NCBI RefSeq assembly: GCF_050948175.1 | Contig: NW_027490112.1 | Location: 1,674,001-1,738,000, forward strand | DNA from: Xylocopa sonorina | Lineage: Eukaryota > Arthropoda > Insecta > Hymenoptera > Apidae | Direction: 5' to 3' | DNA: 64,000 nt | Shown: piece by piece, positions 18,590-33,600 of the stretch | Layout: each line of letters starts with the position of its first letter | How positions within the stretch are numbered: position 1 is the stretch's first letter | Translations under genes and position numbers: made by a program | The notes under the pieces: generated by a model | Told to the model about the DNA's origin: nothing | Seen by the model: the letters and a program-made list of their open reading frames with translations, nothing else | The model's database searches: none

Positions 18590-21389
18590 GCGATACTTCC
18601 TCGCTAGGAAATAGCGTTTGCAGATGTCTACGTATCGTAGCAATAGCTTTCTAGTGCTTCTTAAAACGCGATATCGCATCTCATTTCTATGTTTCATGGT
18701 AAGATATAATATGATTTGCGAAGTGTTATGTATTCCTCGTCTACACTTGAAATGAATGTAAATGCGACACTTCCCTGCAAGGAAGTAGCGTTTGCAGATG
18801 TCTACGTATCGTAGCAATAGAGTTCTTATGATTCTTAAAACGCGATATCGCATCTCATTTCTATGTTTCATGGTAAGGTATAATATGATTTGCGAATTGT
18901 TATGTATTCCTCGTCTACACTTCAAATGAATGTAAGAGTGACACTTCCTTGTAAGGAAATAGCGTTTGCAGATGTCTACCTATCGTAGCAATAGAGTTTT
19001 TATGATTCTTAAAACGCGATATCGCATCTCATTTCTATGTTTCATGGTAAGGTATAATATGATTTGCGAATTGTTATGTATTCCTCGTCTACACTTCAAA
19101 TGAATGTAAGAGTGACACTTCCTTGCTAGGAAATAGCGTCTTCAGATGTCTAGGTATCGTAGCAATAGAGTTCTAATGCTTCTTAAAACGAGATATCGCA
19201 TCTCATTTCTATGTTTCATGGTAAGGTATAATATGATTTGCGAAGTGTCATGTATTCCTCGTCTACACTTCAAATGAATGTAAATGCGACACTTCCTTGC
19301 AAGGAAATAGCGTCTTCAGATGTCTGGGTATCGTAGCAATAGAGTTCTAATGCTTCTTAAAACGCGATATCGCATCTCATTTCTATGTTTCATGGTAAGA
19401 TATAATATGATTTGCGAAGTGTTATGTATTCCTCGTCTACACTTCAAATGAATGTAAGAGTGACACTTCCTTGTAAGGAAATAGCGTTTGCAGATGTCTA
19501 GGTATCGTAGCAATAGAGTTCTAATGCTTCTTGAAACGCGATATCGCATCTCATTTCTATGTTTCATGGTAAGATATAATATGATTTGCGAAGTGTTATG
19601 TATTCCTCGTCTACACTTCAAATGAATGTAAATGCGACACTTCCCTGCAAGGAAATAGCGTTTGCAGATGTCTACGTATCGTAGCAATAGAGTTCTTATG
19701 ATTCTTAAAACGCGATATCGCATCTCATTTCTATGTTTCATGGTAAGGTATAATATGATTTGCGAATTGTTATGTATTCCTCGTCTACACTTCAAATGAA
19801 TGTGAATGCGATACTTCCTCGCTAGGAAATAGCGTTTGCAGATGTCTAGCTATCGTAGCAATAGAGTTCTAGTGCTTCTTAAAACGCGATATCGCATCTC
19901 ATTTCTATGTTTCATGGTAAGATATAATATGATTTGCGAAGTGTTATGTATTCCTCGTCTACACTTCAAATGAATGTAAATGCGACACTTCCCTGCAAGG
20001 AAGTAGCGTTTGCAGATGTCTACGTATCGTAGCAATAGAGTTCTTATGATTCTTAAAACGCGATATCGCATCTCATTTCTATGTTTCATGGTAAGGTATA
20101 ATATGATTTGCGAAGTGTTATGTATTCCTCGTCTACACTTCAAATGAATGTAAATGCGACACTTCCTTGCAAGGAAATAGCGTTTGCAGATGTCTACGTA
20201 TCGAAGCAATAGAGTTCAAATGATTCTTAAAACGAGATATTGCATCTCATATCTATGTTTCATAAGATATAATATGATTGGCAAAGTGTCATGTATTCCT
20301 CGTCCACACTTCAAATGAATGTAAATGCGACACTTCCTTGCTAGGAAATAGCGTCTTCAGATGTCTAGGTATCGTAGCAATAGAGTTCTAATGCTTCTTA
20401 AAACGCGATATTGCATCTCATTTCTGTTTCATGGTAAGATATAGTATGATTTGCGAAGTGTCATGTATTCCTCGTCTACACATCAAATGAATGTGAATGC
20501 GACACTTCCTTGCTAGGAAATAGCGTCTGCAGATGTCTACGTATCGTAGCAATAGCTTTCTAGTGCTTCTTAAAACGCGATATCGCATCTCATTTCTATG
20601 TTTCATGGTAAGATATAATATGATTTGCGAAGTGTTATGTATTCCTCGTCAACACTTTAAATGAATGTAAATGCGTCACTTCCTTGCTAGGAAATAGCGT
20701 CTGCAGATGTCTACGTATCGTAGCAATAGAGTTCTTATGATTCTTAAAATGCGATATCGCATCACATTTCTATGTTTCATGGTAAGATATAATATGATTT
20801 GCGGAGTGTTATGAATTCCTCGTCTACACTTCAAATGAATGTGAATGCGATACTTCCTCGCTAGGAAAAAGCGTTGGCAGATGTCTACGTATCGTAGCAA
20901 TACCTTTCTAGTGCTTCTTAAAAGGCGATATCGCATCTCATTTCTATGTTTCATGGTAAGATATAACATGATTTGCGAAGTGTTATGTATTCCTCGTCTA
21001 CACTTCAAATGAATGTGAAAGCGATACTTCCTCGCTAGGAAATAGCGTTTGCAGATGTCTACGTATCGTAGCAATAGCTTTCTAGTGCTTCTTAAAACGC
21101 GATATCGTATCTCATTTCTATGTTTCATGGTAAGATATAATATGATTTGCGAAGTGTTATGTATTCCTCGCCTACACTTGAAATGAATGTAAATGCGACA
21201 CTTCCCTGCAAGGAAGTAGCGTTTGCAGATGTCTACGTATCGTAGCAATAGAGTTCTTATGATTCTTAAAACGCGATATCGCATCTCATTTCTATGTTTC
21301 ATGGTAAGGTATAATATGATTTGCGAAGTGTTATGTATTCCTCGTCTACACTTCAAATGAATGTAAATGCGACACTTCCTTGCAAGGAA

Positions 21390-24300
21390 ATAGCGTTTGC
21401 AAATGTCTACCTATCGTAGCAATAGTGTTCTAATGATTCTTAAAACGCGATATAGCATCTCATTTCTATGTTTCATGGTAAGGTATAATATGATTTGCGA
21501 AGTGTTATGTATTCCTCTTCTACACTTCAAATGAATGTAAATGCGACACTTCCTTGCTAGGAAATAGCGTTTTCAGATGTCTACCTATCGTAGCAATAGA
21601 GTTCTAATGCTTCTTAAAACGCGATATCGCATCTCATTTCTATGTTTCATGGTAAGATATAATATGATTTGCGAAGTGTTATGTATTCCTCTTCTACACT
21701 TCAAATGAATGTAAATGCGACACTTCCTTGCAAGGAAGTAGGGATTGCAGATGTCTACGTATCGAAGCAATAGAGTTCAAATGCTTATTAAGACGCGATA
21801 TCGCATCTCATTTCTATGTTTCATGGTAAGATATAATATGATTTGCGAAGTGTTATGTATTCCTCGTCTACACTTCAAATGAATGTAAATGCGACACTTC
21901 CTTGCAAGGAAATAGCGTTTGCAAATGTCTACCTATCGTAGCAATAGTGTTCTAATGATTCTTAAAACGCGATATCGCATCTCATTTCTATGTTTCATGC
22001 TAAGGTATAATATGATTTGCGAAGTGTTATGTATTCCTCTTCTACACTTCAAATGAATGTAAATGCGACACTTCCTTGCAAGGAAATAGCGTTTGCAGAT
22101 GTCTACGTATCGTACCAATAGAGTTCTTATGATTCTTAAAACGCGATATCGCATCTCATTTCTATGTTTCATGGTAAGGTATAATATGATTTGCGAAGTG
22201 TTATGTATTCCTTGTCTACACTTCAAATGAATGTAAATGCGACACTTCCTTGCAAGGAAATAGCGTTTGCAGATGTCTACGTATCGTAGCAATAGAGTTC
22301 TTATGATTCTTAAACCGCGATATCGCATCTCATTTCCATGTTTCATGGTAAGATATAATATGATTTGCGAAGTGTTATGTATTCCTCTTCTACACCTCAA
22401 ATGAATGTAAATGCGACACTTCCTTGCAAGGAAATAGCGTTTGCAGATGTCCACGTATCGTAGGGATAGAGTTCTAATGCTTCTTAAAACGAGATATCGC
22501 ATCTCATTTTTATGTTTCATGATAAGATATAATATTCATTGCGAAGTGTTATGCATTCCTCGTCTACACTTCAAATGAATGTAAATGCCACACTTCCCTG
22601 CTAGGAAATAGCGTCTGCAGATGACTAGGTATCGTAGCAATAGAGTTCTAATGCTTCTTAAAACGCGATATCGCATCTCATTCCTGTGTTTCATGTTAAG
22701 ATACAATATGATTTGCGAAGTGTTATGTATTCCTCTTCCACACTTCAAATGAATGTAAATGCGACTCTTCCTTGCAAGGAAATAGCGTTTGCAGATGTCT
22801 ACGTATCGTAGCAATAGAGTTCTAATGCTTCTTAAAACGCGATATCGCATCTCATTTCCATGTTTCATGCTAAGATATAATATGACTGGGGAAATGTTAT
22901 GTATTCCTCGTCTACACTTCAAATGAATGTAAATGCGACACTTCCTTGCAAGGAAATAGAGTTTGCAAATGTCTACCTATCTTAGCAATAGTGTTCTAAT
23001 ACTTCTTAAAACGCGATATCGCATCTCATTTCTATGTTTCACGGTAGGATATAATATGATTTGCGAAGTGTTATGTATTCCTCGTCTACATTTCAAATGA
23101 ATGTAAATGCGACACTTCCTTGCAAGGAAATAGCGTTTGCAGATGTCTACGTATCGTAGCAATAGAGTTCTTATGATTCTTAAAACGCGATATCGCATCT
23201 CATTTCTATGTTTCATGGTAAGATATAATATGATTGGGGAAGTGTTATGTATTCCTCGTCTACACTTCAAATGAATGTAAATGCGACACTTCCTTGCAAG
23301 GAAATAGAGTTTGCAAATGTCTACCTATCTTAGCAATAGTGTTCTAATACTTCTTAAAACGCGATATCGCATCTCATTTCTATGTTTCACGGTAAGATAT
23401 AATATGATTTGCGAAGTGTTATGTAGTCCCCGTCTACACTTCAAATGAATGTAAATGCGACACTTCCTTGCAAGGAAGTAGGGATTGCAGATGTCTACGT
23501 ATCGAAGCAATAGAGTTCAAATGCTTATTAAGACGCGATATCGCATCTCATTTCTATGTTTCATGGTAAGATAGAATATGATTCGAGAAGTGTTACGTAG
23601 TCCTCGTCTACACTTCAAATGAATGTAAATGCGACACTTCCTTGCAAGGAAATAGCGTTTGCAAATGTCTACCTATCGTAGCAATAGTGTTCTAATGATT
23701 CTTAAAACGCGATATCGCATCTCATTTCTATGTTTCATGGTAAGGTATAATATGATTTGCGAAGTGTTATGTATTCCTCTTCTACACTTCAAATGAATGT
23801 AAATGCGACACTTCCTTGCAAGGAAATAGCGTTTGCAGATATCTACGTATCGTAGCAATAGAGTTCTTATGATTCTTAAAACGCGATATCGCATCTCATT
23901 TCTATGTTTCATGGTAAGGTATAATATGATTTGCGAAGAGTTATGTATTCCTCGTCTACACTTCAAATGAATGTAAATGCGACACTTCCTTGCAAGGAAA
24001 TAGCGTTTGCAAATGTCTACCTATCGTAGCAATAGTGTTCTAATGATTCTTAAAACGCGATATCGCATCTCATTTCTATATTTCATGGTAAGGTATAATA
24101 TGATTTGCGAAGTGTTATGTATTCCTCTTCTACACTTCAAATGAATGTAAATGCGACACTTCCTTGCTAGGAAATAGCGTTTGCAGATGTCTACCTATCG
24201 TAGCAATAGAGTTCTAATGCTTCTTAAAACGCGATATCGCATCACATTTCTATGTTTCATGGTAAGATATAATATGATTTGCGAAGTGTTATGTATTCCT

Positions 24301-25970
24301 CTTCTACACTTCAAATGAATGTAAATGCGACACTTCCTTGCAAGGAAGTAGGGATTGCAGATGTCTACGTATCGAAGCAATAGAGTTCAAATGCTTATTA
24401 AGACGCGATATCGCATCTCATTTCTATGTTTCATGGTAAGATATAATATGATTTGCGAAGTGTTATGTATTCCTCGTCTACACTTCAAATGAATGTAAAT
24501 GCGACACTTCCTTGCAAGGAAATAGCGTTTGCAAATGTCTACCTATCGTAGCAATAGTGTTCTAATGATTCTTAAAACGCGATATCGCATCTCATTCCTA
24601 TGTTTCATGGTAAGGTATAATATGATTTGCGAAGTGTTATGTATTCCTCTTCTACACGTCAAATGAATGTAAATGCGACACTTCCTTGCAAGGAAATAGC
24701 GTTTGCAGATGTCTACGTATCGTAGCAATAGAGTTCTTATGATTCTTAAATGCGATATCGCATCTCATTTCTATGTTTCATGGTAAGGTATAATATGATT
24801 TGCGAAGTGTTATGTATTCCTTGTCTACACTTCAAATGAATGTAAATGCGACACTTCCTTGCAAGGAAATAGCGTTTGGAGATGTCTACGTATCGTAGCA
24901 ATAGAGTTCTTATGATTCTTAAAACGCGATATCAAATCTCATTTCTGTGTTTCATGGTAAGATATAATATGATTTGCGAAGTGTTATGTATTCCTCGTCT
25001 ACACTTCAAATGAATGTAAATGCGACACTTACTTGCAAGGAAATAGCGTTTGCAGATGTCTACGTATCGTAGCAATAGAGTTCTTATGATTCTTAAAACG
25101 CGATATCGCATCTCATTTCCATGTTTCATGGTAAGATATAATATGATTTGCGAAGTGTTATGTATTCCTCTTCTACACCTCAAATGAATGTAAATGCGAC
25201 ACTTCCTTGCAAGGAAATAGCGTTTGCAGATGTCCACGTATCGTAGGGATAGAGTTCTAATGCTTCTTAAAACGAGATATCGCATCTCATTTTTATGTTT
25301 CATGATAAGATATAATATTCATTGTGAAGTGTTATGCATTCCTCGTCTACACTTCAAATGAATGTAAATGCCACACTTCCCTGCTAGGAAATAGCGTCTG
25401 CAGATGACTAGGTATCGTAGCAATAGAGATCTAATGCTTCTTAAAACGCGATATCGCATCTCATTCCTGTGTTTCATGTTAAGATACAATATGATTTGCG
25501 AAGTGTTATGTATTCCTCTTCCACACTTCAAATGAATGTTAATGCGACTCTTCCTTGCAAGGAAATAGCGTTTGCAGATGTCTACGTATCGTAGCAATAG
25601 AGTTCTAATGCTTCTTAAAACGCGATATCGCATCTCATTTCCATGTTTCATGCTAAGATATAATATGACTGGGGAAGTGTTATGTATTCCTCGTCTACAC
25701 TTCAAATGAATGTAAATGCGACACTTCCTTGCAAGGAAATAGAGTTTGCAAATGTCTACCTATCTTAGCAATAGTGTTCTAATACTTCTTAAAACGCGAT
25801 ATCGCATCTCATTTCTATGTTTCACGGTAGGATATAATATGATTTGCGAAGTGTTATGTATTCCTAGTCAACACTTCAAATGAATGTAAATGCGACACTT
25901 CCTTGCAAGGAAATAGCGTTTGCAGATGTCTACGTATCGTAGCAATAGAGTTCTTATGATTCTTGAAACG
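21390..25970. repeat. Large satellite block, copy 1 of a 7,828-bp-offset duplication
   Basis: A run of about 26 monomers whose variant order recurs at about 29.2-33.6 kb with a constant offset of 7,828 bp (45 monomers less 2 nt). Shared rare marks include ATTCGAGAAGTGTTACGTAG (23.58 and 31.41 kb), CAGATATCTACG (23.84 and 31.67 kb), and the 2-nt loss TTAAATGCGATATCGC (24.75 and 32.58 kb). Edges are approximate. Confidence 0.85.
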
Positions 25971-28900
25971 CGATATCGCATCTCATTTTTATGTTTCATG
26001 ATAAGATATAATATTCATTGCGAAGTGTTATGCATTCCTCGTCTACACTTCAAATGAATGTAAATGCCACACTTCCCTGCTAGGAAATAGCGTCTGCAGA
26101 TGACTAGGTATCGTAGCAATAGAGTTCTAATGCTTCTTAAAACGCGATATCGCATCTCATTCCTGTGTTTCATGTAAAGATATAATATGATTTGCGAAGT
26201 GTTATGTATTCCTCTTCTACACTTCAAATGAATGTTAATGCGACTCTTCCTTGCGAGGAGATAGCGTTTGCAGATGTCTACGTATCGTAGCAATAGAGTT
26301 CTAATGCTCCTTAAAACGCGATATCGCATCTCATTTCCATGTTTCATGGTAAGATATAATATGATTGGGGAAGTGTTATGTATTCCTCGTCTACACTTCA
26401 AATGAATGTAAATGCGACACTTCCTTGCAAGGTAATGGAGTTTGCAAATGTCTACCTATCTTAGCAATAGTGTTCTAATACTTCTTAAAACGCGATATCG
26501 CATCTCATTTCTATGTTTCACGGTAAGATATAATATGATTTGCGAAGTGTTATGTATTCCTCGTCTACACTTCAAATGAATGTAAATGCGACACTTCCTT
26601 CCAAGGAAATAGCGTTTGCAGATGTCTACGTATCGTAGCAATAGAGTTCTTATGATTCTTAAAACGCGATATCGCATCTCATTTCTATGTTTCATGGTAA
26701 GATATAATATGATTGGGGAAGTGTTATGTAGTCCCCGTCTACACTTCAAATGAATGTAAATGCGACACTTCCTTGCTAGGAAATAGAGTTTGCTATGTCT
26801 ACCTATCGTAGCAATAGAGTTCTAATGCTTATTAAGACGCGATATCGCATCTCATTTCTATGTTTCATGGTAAGATATAATATGATTTGCGATGTGTTAT
26901 GTATTCCTCGTCTACACTTCAAATGAATGTAAATGCGACACTTCCTTGCAAGGAAATAGCGTTTGCAGATGTCTACGTATCGTAGCAATAGAGTTCTAAT
27001 GCTTCTTAAAACGCGATATCGCATCTCATTTCCATGTTTCATGGTAAGATATAATATGATTGGGGAAGTGTTATGTATTCCTCGTCTACACTTCAAATGA
27101 ATGTAAATGCGACACTTCCTTGCAAGGAAATAGAGTTTGCAAATGTCTACCTATCTTAGCAATAGTGTTCTAATACTTCTTAAAACGCGATATAGCATCT
27201 CATTTCTATGTTTCATGGTAAGATATAATATGATTTGCGACGTGTCATGTATTCTTCGTCTACACTTCAAATGAATGTAAATGCGACTCTTCCTTGCAAG
27301 GAAATAGCGTTTGCATATGTCTACGTATCGTAGCAATAGAGTTCTTATGATTCATAAAACGCGATATCGCATCTCATTTCTATGTTTCATGGTAAGGTAT
27401 AAGATGATTTGCGAAGTGTCATGTATTCCCCGTCTACACTTCAAATGAATGTAAATGCCACACTTCCCTGCTAGGAAATAGCGTCTGCAGATGACTAGGG
27501 ATCGTAGCAATAGAGTTCTAATGCTTCATAAAGCGCGATATCGCATCTCATTTCTATGTTTCTAGGTAAGATAAAATATGATTTGCGAAGTGTCATGTAT
27601 TCTTCGTCTACACATCAAATGAATGTAAATGCGACTCTTCCTTGCAAGGAAATAGCGTTTGCAGATGTCTACGTATCGTAGCAATAGAGTTCCAATGCTT
27701 CTTAAAACGCGATATCGCATCTCATTTCTATGTTTCATGGTAACATATAATATGATTGGGGAAGTGTTATGTATTACTCGTCTACACTTCAAATGAATGT
27801 AAATGCGACACTTCCTTGCTAGGAAATAGCGTTTGCAGATGTCCACCTATCGTAGCAATAGAGTTCTTATGATTCATAAAACGCGATATCGCATCCCATT
27901 TCTATGTTTCATGGTAAGGTATAATATGATTTGCGAAGTGTCATGTATTCCTCTTCTACACCTCAAATGAATGTAAATGCGACACTTCCTTGCAAGGAAA
28001 TAGCGTTTGCAGATGTCCACGTATCGTAGGGATAGAGTTCTAATGCTTCTTAAAACGAGATATTGCATCTCATTTTTATGTTTCATGATAAGATATAATA
28101 TTCATTGCGAAGTGTTATGCATTCCTCGTCTACACTTCAAATGAATGTAAATGCCACACTTCCCTGCTAGGAAATAGCGTCTGCAGATGACTAGGTATCG
28201 TAGCAATAGAGTTCTAATGCTTCTCAAAACGCGATATCGCATCTCATTCCTGGGTTTCATGTTAAGATATAATATGATTTGCGAAGTGTTATGTATTCCT
28301 CTTCTACACTTCAAATGAATGTAAATGCGACTCTTCCTTGCAAGGAAATAGCGTTTGCAGATGTCTACGTATCGTAGCAATAGAGTTCTTATGATTCTTA
28401 AAACGCGATATCGCATCTCATTTCTATGTTTCATGGTAAGATATAATATGATTGGGGAAGTGTTATGTATTCCTCGTCTACACTTCAAATGAATGTAAAT
28501 GCGACACTTCCTTGCAAGGAAATAGAGTTTGCAAATGTCTACCTATCTTAGCAATAGTGTTCTAATACTTCTTAAAACGCGATATCGCACGTCATTTCTA
28601 TGTTTCATGGTACGGTATAATATGATTTGCGAAGTGTTATGTATTCCTCTTCTACACTTCAAATGAATGTAAATGCGACACTTCCTTGCAAGGAAATAGC
28701 GTTTGCAGATGTCTACGTATCGTAGCAATAGAGTTCTTATGATTCTTAAAACGCGATATCGCATCTCATTTCTATGTTTCATGGTAAGGTATAATATGAT
28801 TTGCGAAGTGTTATGTATTCCTCGTCTACACTTCAAATGAATGTAAATGCGACACTTCCTTGCAAGGAAATAGCGTTTGCAAATGTCTACCTATCGTAGC

Positions 28901-29219
28901 AATAGTGTTCTAATGATTCTTAAAACGCGATATCGCATCTCATTTCTATGTTTCATGGTAAGGTATAATATGATTTGCGAAGTGTTATGTATTCCTCTTC
29001 TACACTTCAAATGAATGTAAATGCGACACTTCCTTGCTAGGAAATAGCGTTTTCAGATGTCTACCTATCGTAGCAATAGAGTTCTAATGCTTCTTAAAAC
29101 GCGATATCGCATCTCATTTCTATGTTTCATGGTAAGATATAATATGATTTGCGAAGTGTTATGTATTCCTCTTCTACACTTCAAATGAATGTAAATGCGA
29201 CACTTCCTTGCAAGGAAGT

Positions 29220-32200
29220 AGGGATTGCAGATGTCTACGTATCGAAGCAATAGAGTTCAAATGCTTATTAAGACGCGATATCGCATCTCATTTCTATGTT
29301 TCATGGTAAGATATAATATGATTTGCGAAGTGTTATGTATTCCTCGTCTACACTTCAAATGAATGTAAATGCGACACTTCCTTGCTAGGAAATAGCGTTT
29401 TCAGATGTCTACCTATCGTAGCAATAGAGTTCTAATGCTTCTTAAAACGCGATATCGCATCTCATTTTTATGTTTCATGGTAAGATATAATATGATTTGC
29501 GAAGTGTTATGTATTCCTCTTCTACACTTCAAATGAATGTAAATGCGACACTTCCTTGCAAGGAAGTAGGGATTGCAGATGTCTACGTATCGAAGCAATA
29601 GAGTTCAAATGCTTATTAAGACGCGATATCGCATCTCATTTCTATGTTTCATGGTAAGATATAATATGATTTGCGAAGTGTTATGTATTCCTCGTCTACA
29701 CTTCAAATGAATGTAAATGCGACACTTCCTTGCAAGGAAATAGCGTTTGCAAATGTCTACCTATCGTAGCAATAGTGTTCTAATGATTCTTAAAACGCGA
29801 TATCGCATCTCATTTCTATGTTTCATGCTAAGGTATAATATGATTTGCGAAGTGTTATGTATTCCTCTTCTACACTTCAAATGAATGTAAATGCGACACT
29901 TCCTTGCAAGGAAATAGCGTTTGCAGATGTCTACGTATCGTAGCAATAGAGTTCTTATGATTCTTAAAACGCGATATCGCATCTCATTTCTATGTTTCAT
30001 GGTAAGGTATAATATGATTTGCGAAGTGTTATGTATTCCTTGTCTACACTTCAAATGAATGTAAATGCGACACTTCCTTGCAAGGAAATAGCGTTTGCAG
30101 ATGTCTACGTATCGTAGCAATAGAGTTCTTATGATTCTTAAAACGCGATATCGCATCTCATTTCCATGTTTCATGGTAAGATATAAAATGATTTGCGAAG
30201 TGTTATGTATTCCTCTTCTACACCTCAAATGAATGTAAATGCGACACTTCCTTGCAAGGAAATAGCGTTTGCAGATGTCCACGTATCGTAGGGATAGAGT
30301 TCTAATGCTTCTTAAAACGAGATATCGCATCTCATTTTTATGTTTCATGATAAGATATAATATTCATTGCGAAGTGTTATGCATTCCTCGTCTACACTTC
30401 AAATGAATGTAAATGCCACACTTCCCTGCTAGGAAATAGCGTCTGCAGATGACTAGGTATCGTAGCAATAGAGTTCTAATGCTTCTTAAAACGCGATATC
30501 GCATCTCATTCCTGTGTTTCATGTTAAGATACAATATGATTTGCGAAGTGTTATGTATTCCTCTTCCACACTTCAAATGAATGTTAATGCGACTCTTCCT
30601 TGCAAGGAAATAGCGTTTGCAGATGTCTACGTATCGTAGCAATAGAGTTCTAATGCTTCTTAAAACGCGATATCGCATCTCATTTCCATGTTTCATGCTA
30701 AGATATAATATGACTGGGGAAATGTTATGTATTCCTCGTCTACACTTCAAATGAATGTAAATGCGACACTTCCTTGCAAGGAAATAGAGTTTGCAAATGT
30801 CTACCTATCTTAGCAATAGTGTTCTAATACTTCTTAAAACGCGATATCGCATCTCATTTCTATGTTTCACGGTAGGATATAATATGATTTGCGAAGTGTT
30901 ATGTATTCCTCGTCTACACTTCAAATGAATGTAAATGCGACACTTCCTTGCAAGGAAATAGCGTTTGCAGATGTCTACGTATCGTAGCAATAGAGTTCTT
31001 ATGATTCTTAAAACGCGATATCGCATCTCATTTCTATGTTTCATGGTAAGATATAATATGATTGGGGAAGTGTTATGTATTCCTCGTCTACACTTCAAAT
31101 GAATGTAAATGCGACACTTCCTTGCAAGGAAATAGAGTTTGCAAATGTCTACCTATCTTAGCAATAGTGTTCTAATACTTCTTAAAACGCGATATCGCAT
31201 CTCATTTCTATGTTTCACGGTAAGATATAATATGATTTGCGAAGTGTTATGTAGTCCCCGTCTACACTTCAAATGAATGTAAATGCGAAACTTCCTTGCA
31301 AGGAAGTAGGGATTGCAGATGTCTACGTATCGAAGCAATAGAGTTCAAATGCTTATTAAGACGCGATATCGCATCTCATTTCTATGTTTCATGGTAAGAT
31401 AGAATATGATTCGAGAAGTGTTACGTAGTCCTCGTCTACACTTCAAATGAATGTAAATGCGACACTTCCTTGCAAGGAAATAGCGTTTGCAAATGTCTAC
31501 CTATCGTAGCAATAGTGTTCTAATGATTCTTAAAACGCGATATCGCATCTCATTTCTATGTTTCACGGTAAGGTATAATATGATTTGCGAAGTGTTATGT
31601 ATTCCTCTTCTACACTTCAAATGAATGTAAATGCGACACTTCCTTGCAAGGAAATAGCGTTTGCAGATATCTACGTATCGTAGCAATAGAGTTCTTATGA
31701 TTCTTAAAACGCGATATCGCATCTCATTTCTATGTTTCATGGTAAGGTATAATATGATTTGCGAAGAGTTATGTATTCCTCGTCTACACTTCAAATGAAT
31801 GTAAATGCGACACTTCCTTGCAAGGAAATAGCGTTTGCAAATGTCTACCTATCGTAGCAATAGTGTTCTAATGATTCTTAAAACGCGATATCGCATCTCA
31901 TTTCTATATTTCATGGTAAGGTATAATATGATTTGCGAAGTGTTATGTATTCCTCTTCTACACTTCAAATGAATGTAAATGCGATACTTCCTTGCTAGGA
32001 AATAGCGTTTGCAGATGTCTACCTATCGTAGCAATAGAGTTCTAATGCTTCTTAAAACGCGATATCGCATCACATTTCTATGTTTCATGGTAAGATATAA
32101 TATGATTTGCGAAGTGTTATGTATTCCTCTTCTACACTTCAAATGAATGTAAATGCGACACTTCCTTGCAAGGAAGTAGGGATTGCAGATGTCTACGTAT

Positions 32201-33600
32201 CGAAGCAATAGAGTTCAAATGCTTATTAAGACGCGATATCGCATCTCATTTCTATGTTTCATGGTAAGATATAATATGATTTGCGAAGTGTTATGTATTC
32301 CTCGTCTACACTTCAAATGAATGTAAATGCGACACTTCCTTGCAAGGAAATAGCGTTTGCAAATGTCTACCTATCGTAGCAATAGTGTTCTAATGATTCT
32401 TAAAACGCGATATCGTATCTCATTCCTATGTTTCATGGTAAGGTATAATATGATTTGCGAAGTGTTATGTATTCCTCTTCTACACGTCAAATGAATGTAA
32501 ATGCGACACTTCCTTGCAAGGAAATAGCGTTTGCAGATGTCTACGTATCGTAGCAATAGAGTTCTTATGATTCTTAAATGCGATATCGCATCTCATTTCT
32601 ATGTTTCATGGTAAGGTATAATATGATTTGCGAAGTGTTATGTATTCCTTGTCTACACTTCAAATGAATGTAAATGCGACACTTCCTTGCAAGGAAATAG
32701 CGTTTGGAGATGTCTACGTATCGTAGCAATAGAGTTCTTATGATTCTTAAAACGCGATATCAAATCTCATTTCTGTGTTTCATGGTTAGATATAATATGA
32801 TTTGCGAAGTGTTATGTATTCCTCGTCTACACTTCAAATGAATGTAAATGCGACACTTACTTGCAAGGAAATAGCGTTTGCAGATGTCTACGTATCGTAG
32901 CAATAGAGTTCTTATGATTCTTAAAACGCGATATCGCAACTCATTTCCATGTTTCATGGTAAGATATAATATGATTTGCGAAGTGTTATGTATTCCTCTT
33001 CTACACCTCAAATGAATGTAAATGCGACACTTCCTTGCAAGGAAATAGCGTTTGCAGATGTCCACGTATCGTAGGGATAGAGTTCTAATGCTTCTTAAAA
33101 CGAGATATCGCATCTCATTTTTATGTTTCATGATAAGATACAATATGATTTGCGAAGTGTTATGTATTCCTCTTCCACACTTCAAATGAATGTTAATGCG
33201 ACTCTTCCTTGCAAGGAAATAGCGTTTGCAGATGTCTACGTATCGTAGCAATAGAGTTCTAATGCTTCTTAAAACGCGATATCGCATCTCATTTCCATGT
33301 TTCATGCTAAGATATAATATGACTGGGGAAGTGTTATGTATTCCTCGTCTACACTTCAAATGAATGTAAATGCGACACTTCCTTGCAAGGAAATAGAGTT
33401 TGCAAATGTCTACCTATCTTAGCAATAGTGTTCTAATACTTCTTAAAACGCGATATCGCATCTCATTTCTATGTTTCACGGTAGGATATAATATGATTTG
33501 CGAAGTGTTATGTATTCCTCGTCTACACTTCAAATGAATGTAAATGCGACACTTCCTTGCAAGGAAATAGCGTTTGCAGATGTCTACGTATCGTAGCAAT
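29220..33600. repeat. Large satellite block, copy 2 of the duplication (one monomer lost)
   Basis: Partner of 21.39-25.97 kb. The offset is 7,828 bp up to about 33.1 kb and 7,654 bp after it, so one 174-bp monomer was lost near 33.13 kb, where GATAAGATA joins CAATATGATTTGCG. A two-monomer step (348 bp) is also repeated at its left edge (29.05 and 29.40 kb). The copies differ by few substitutions on reading; identity was not computed. Confidence 0.85.
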
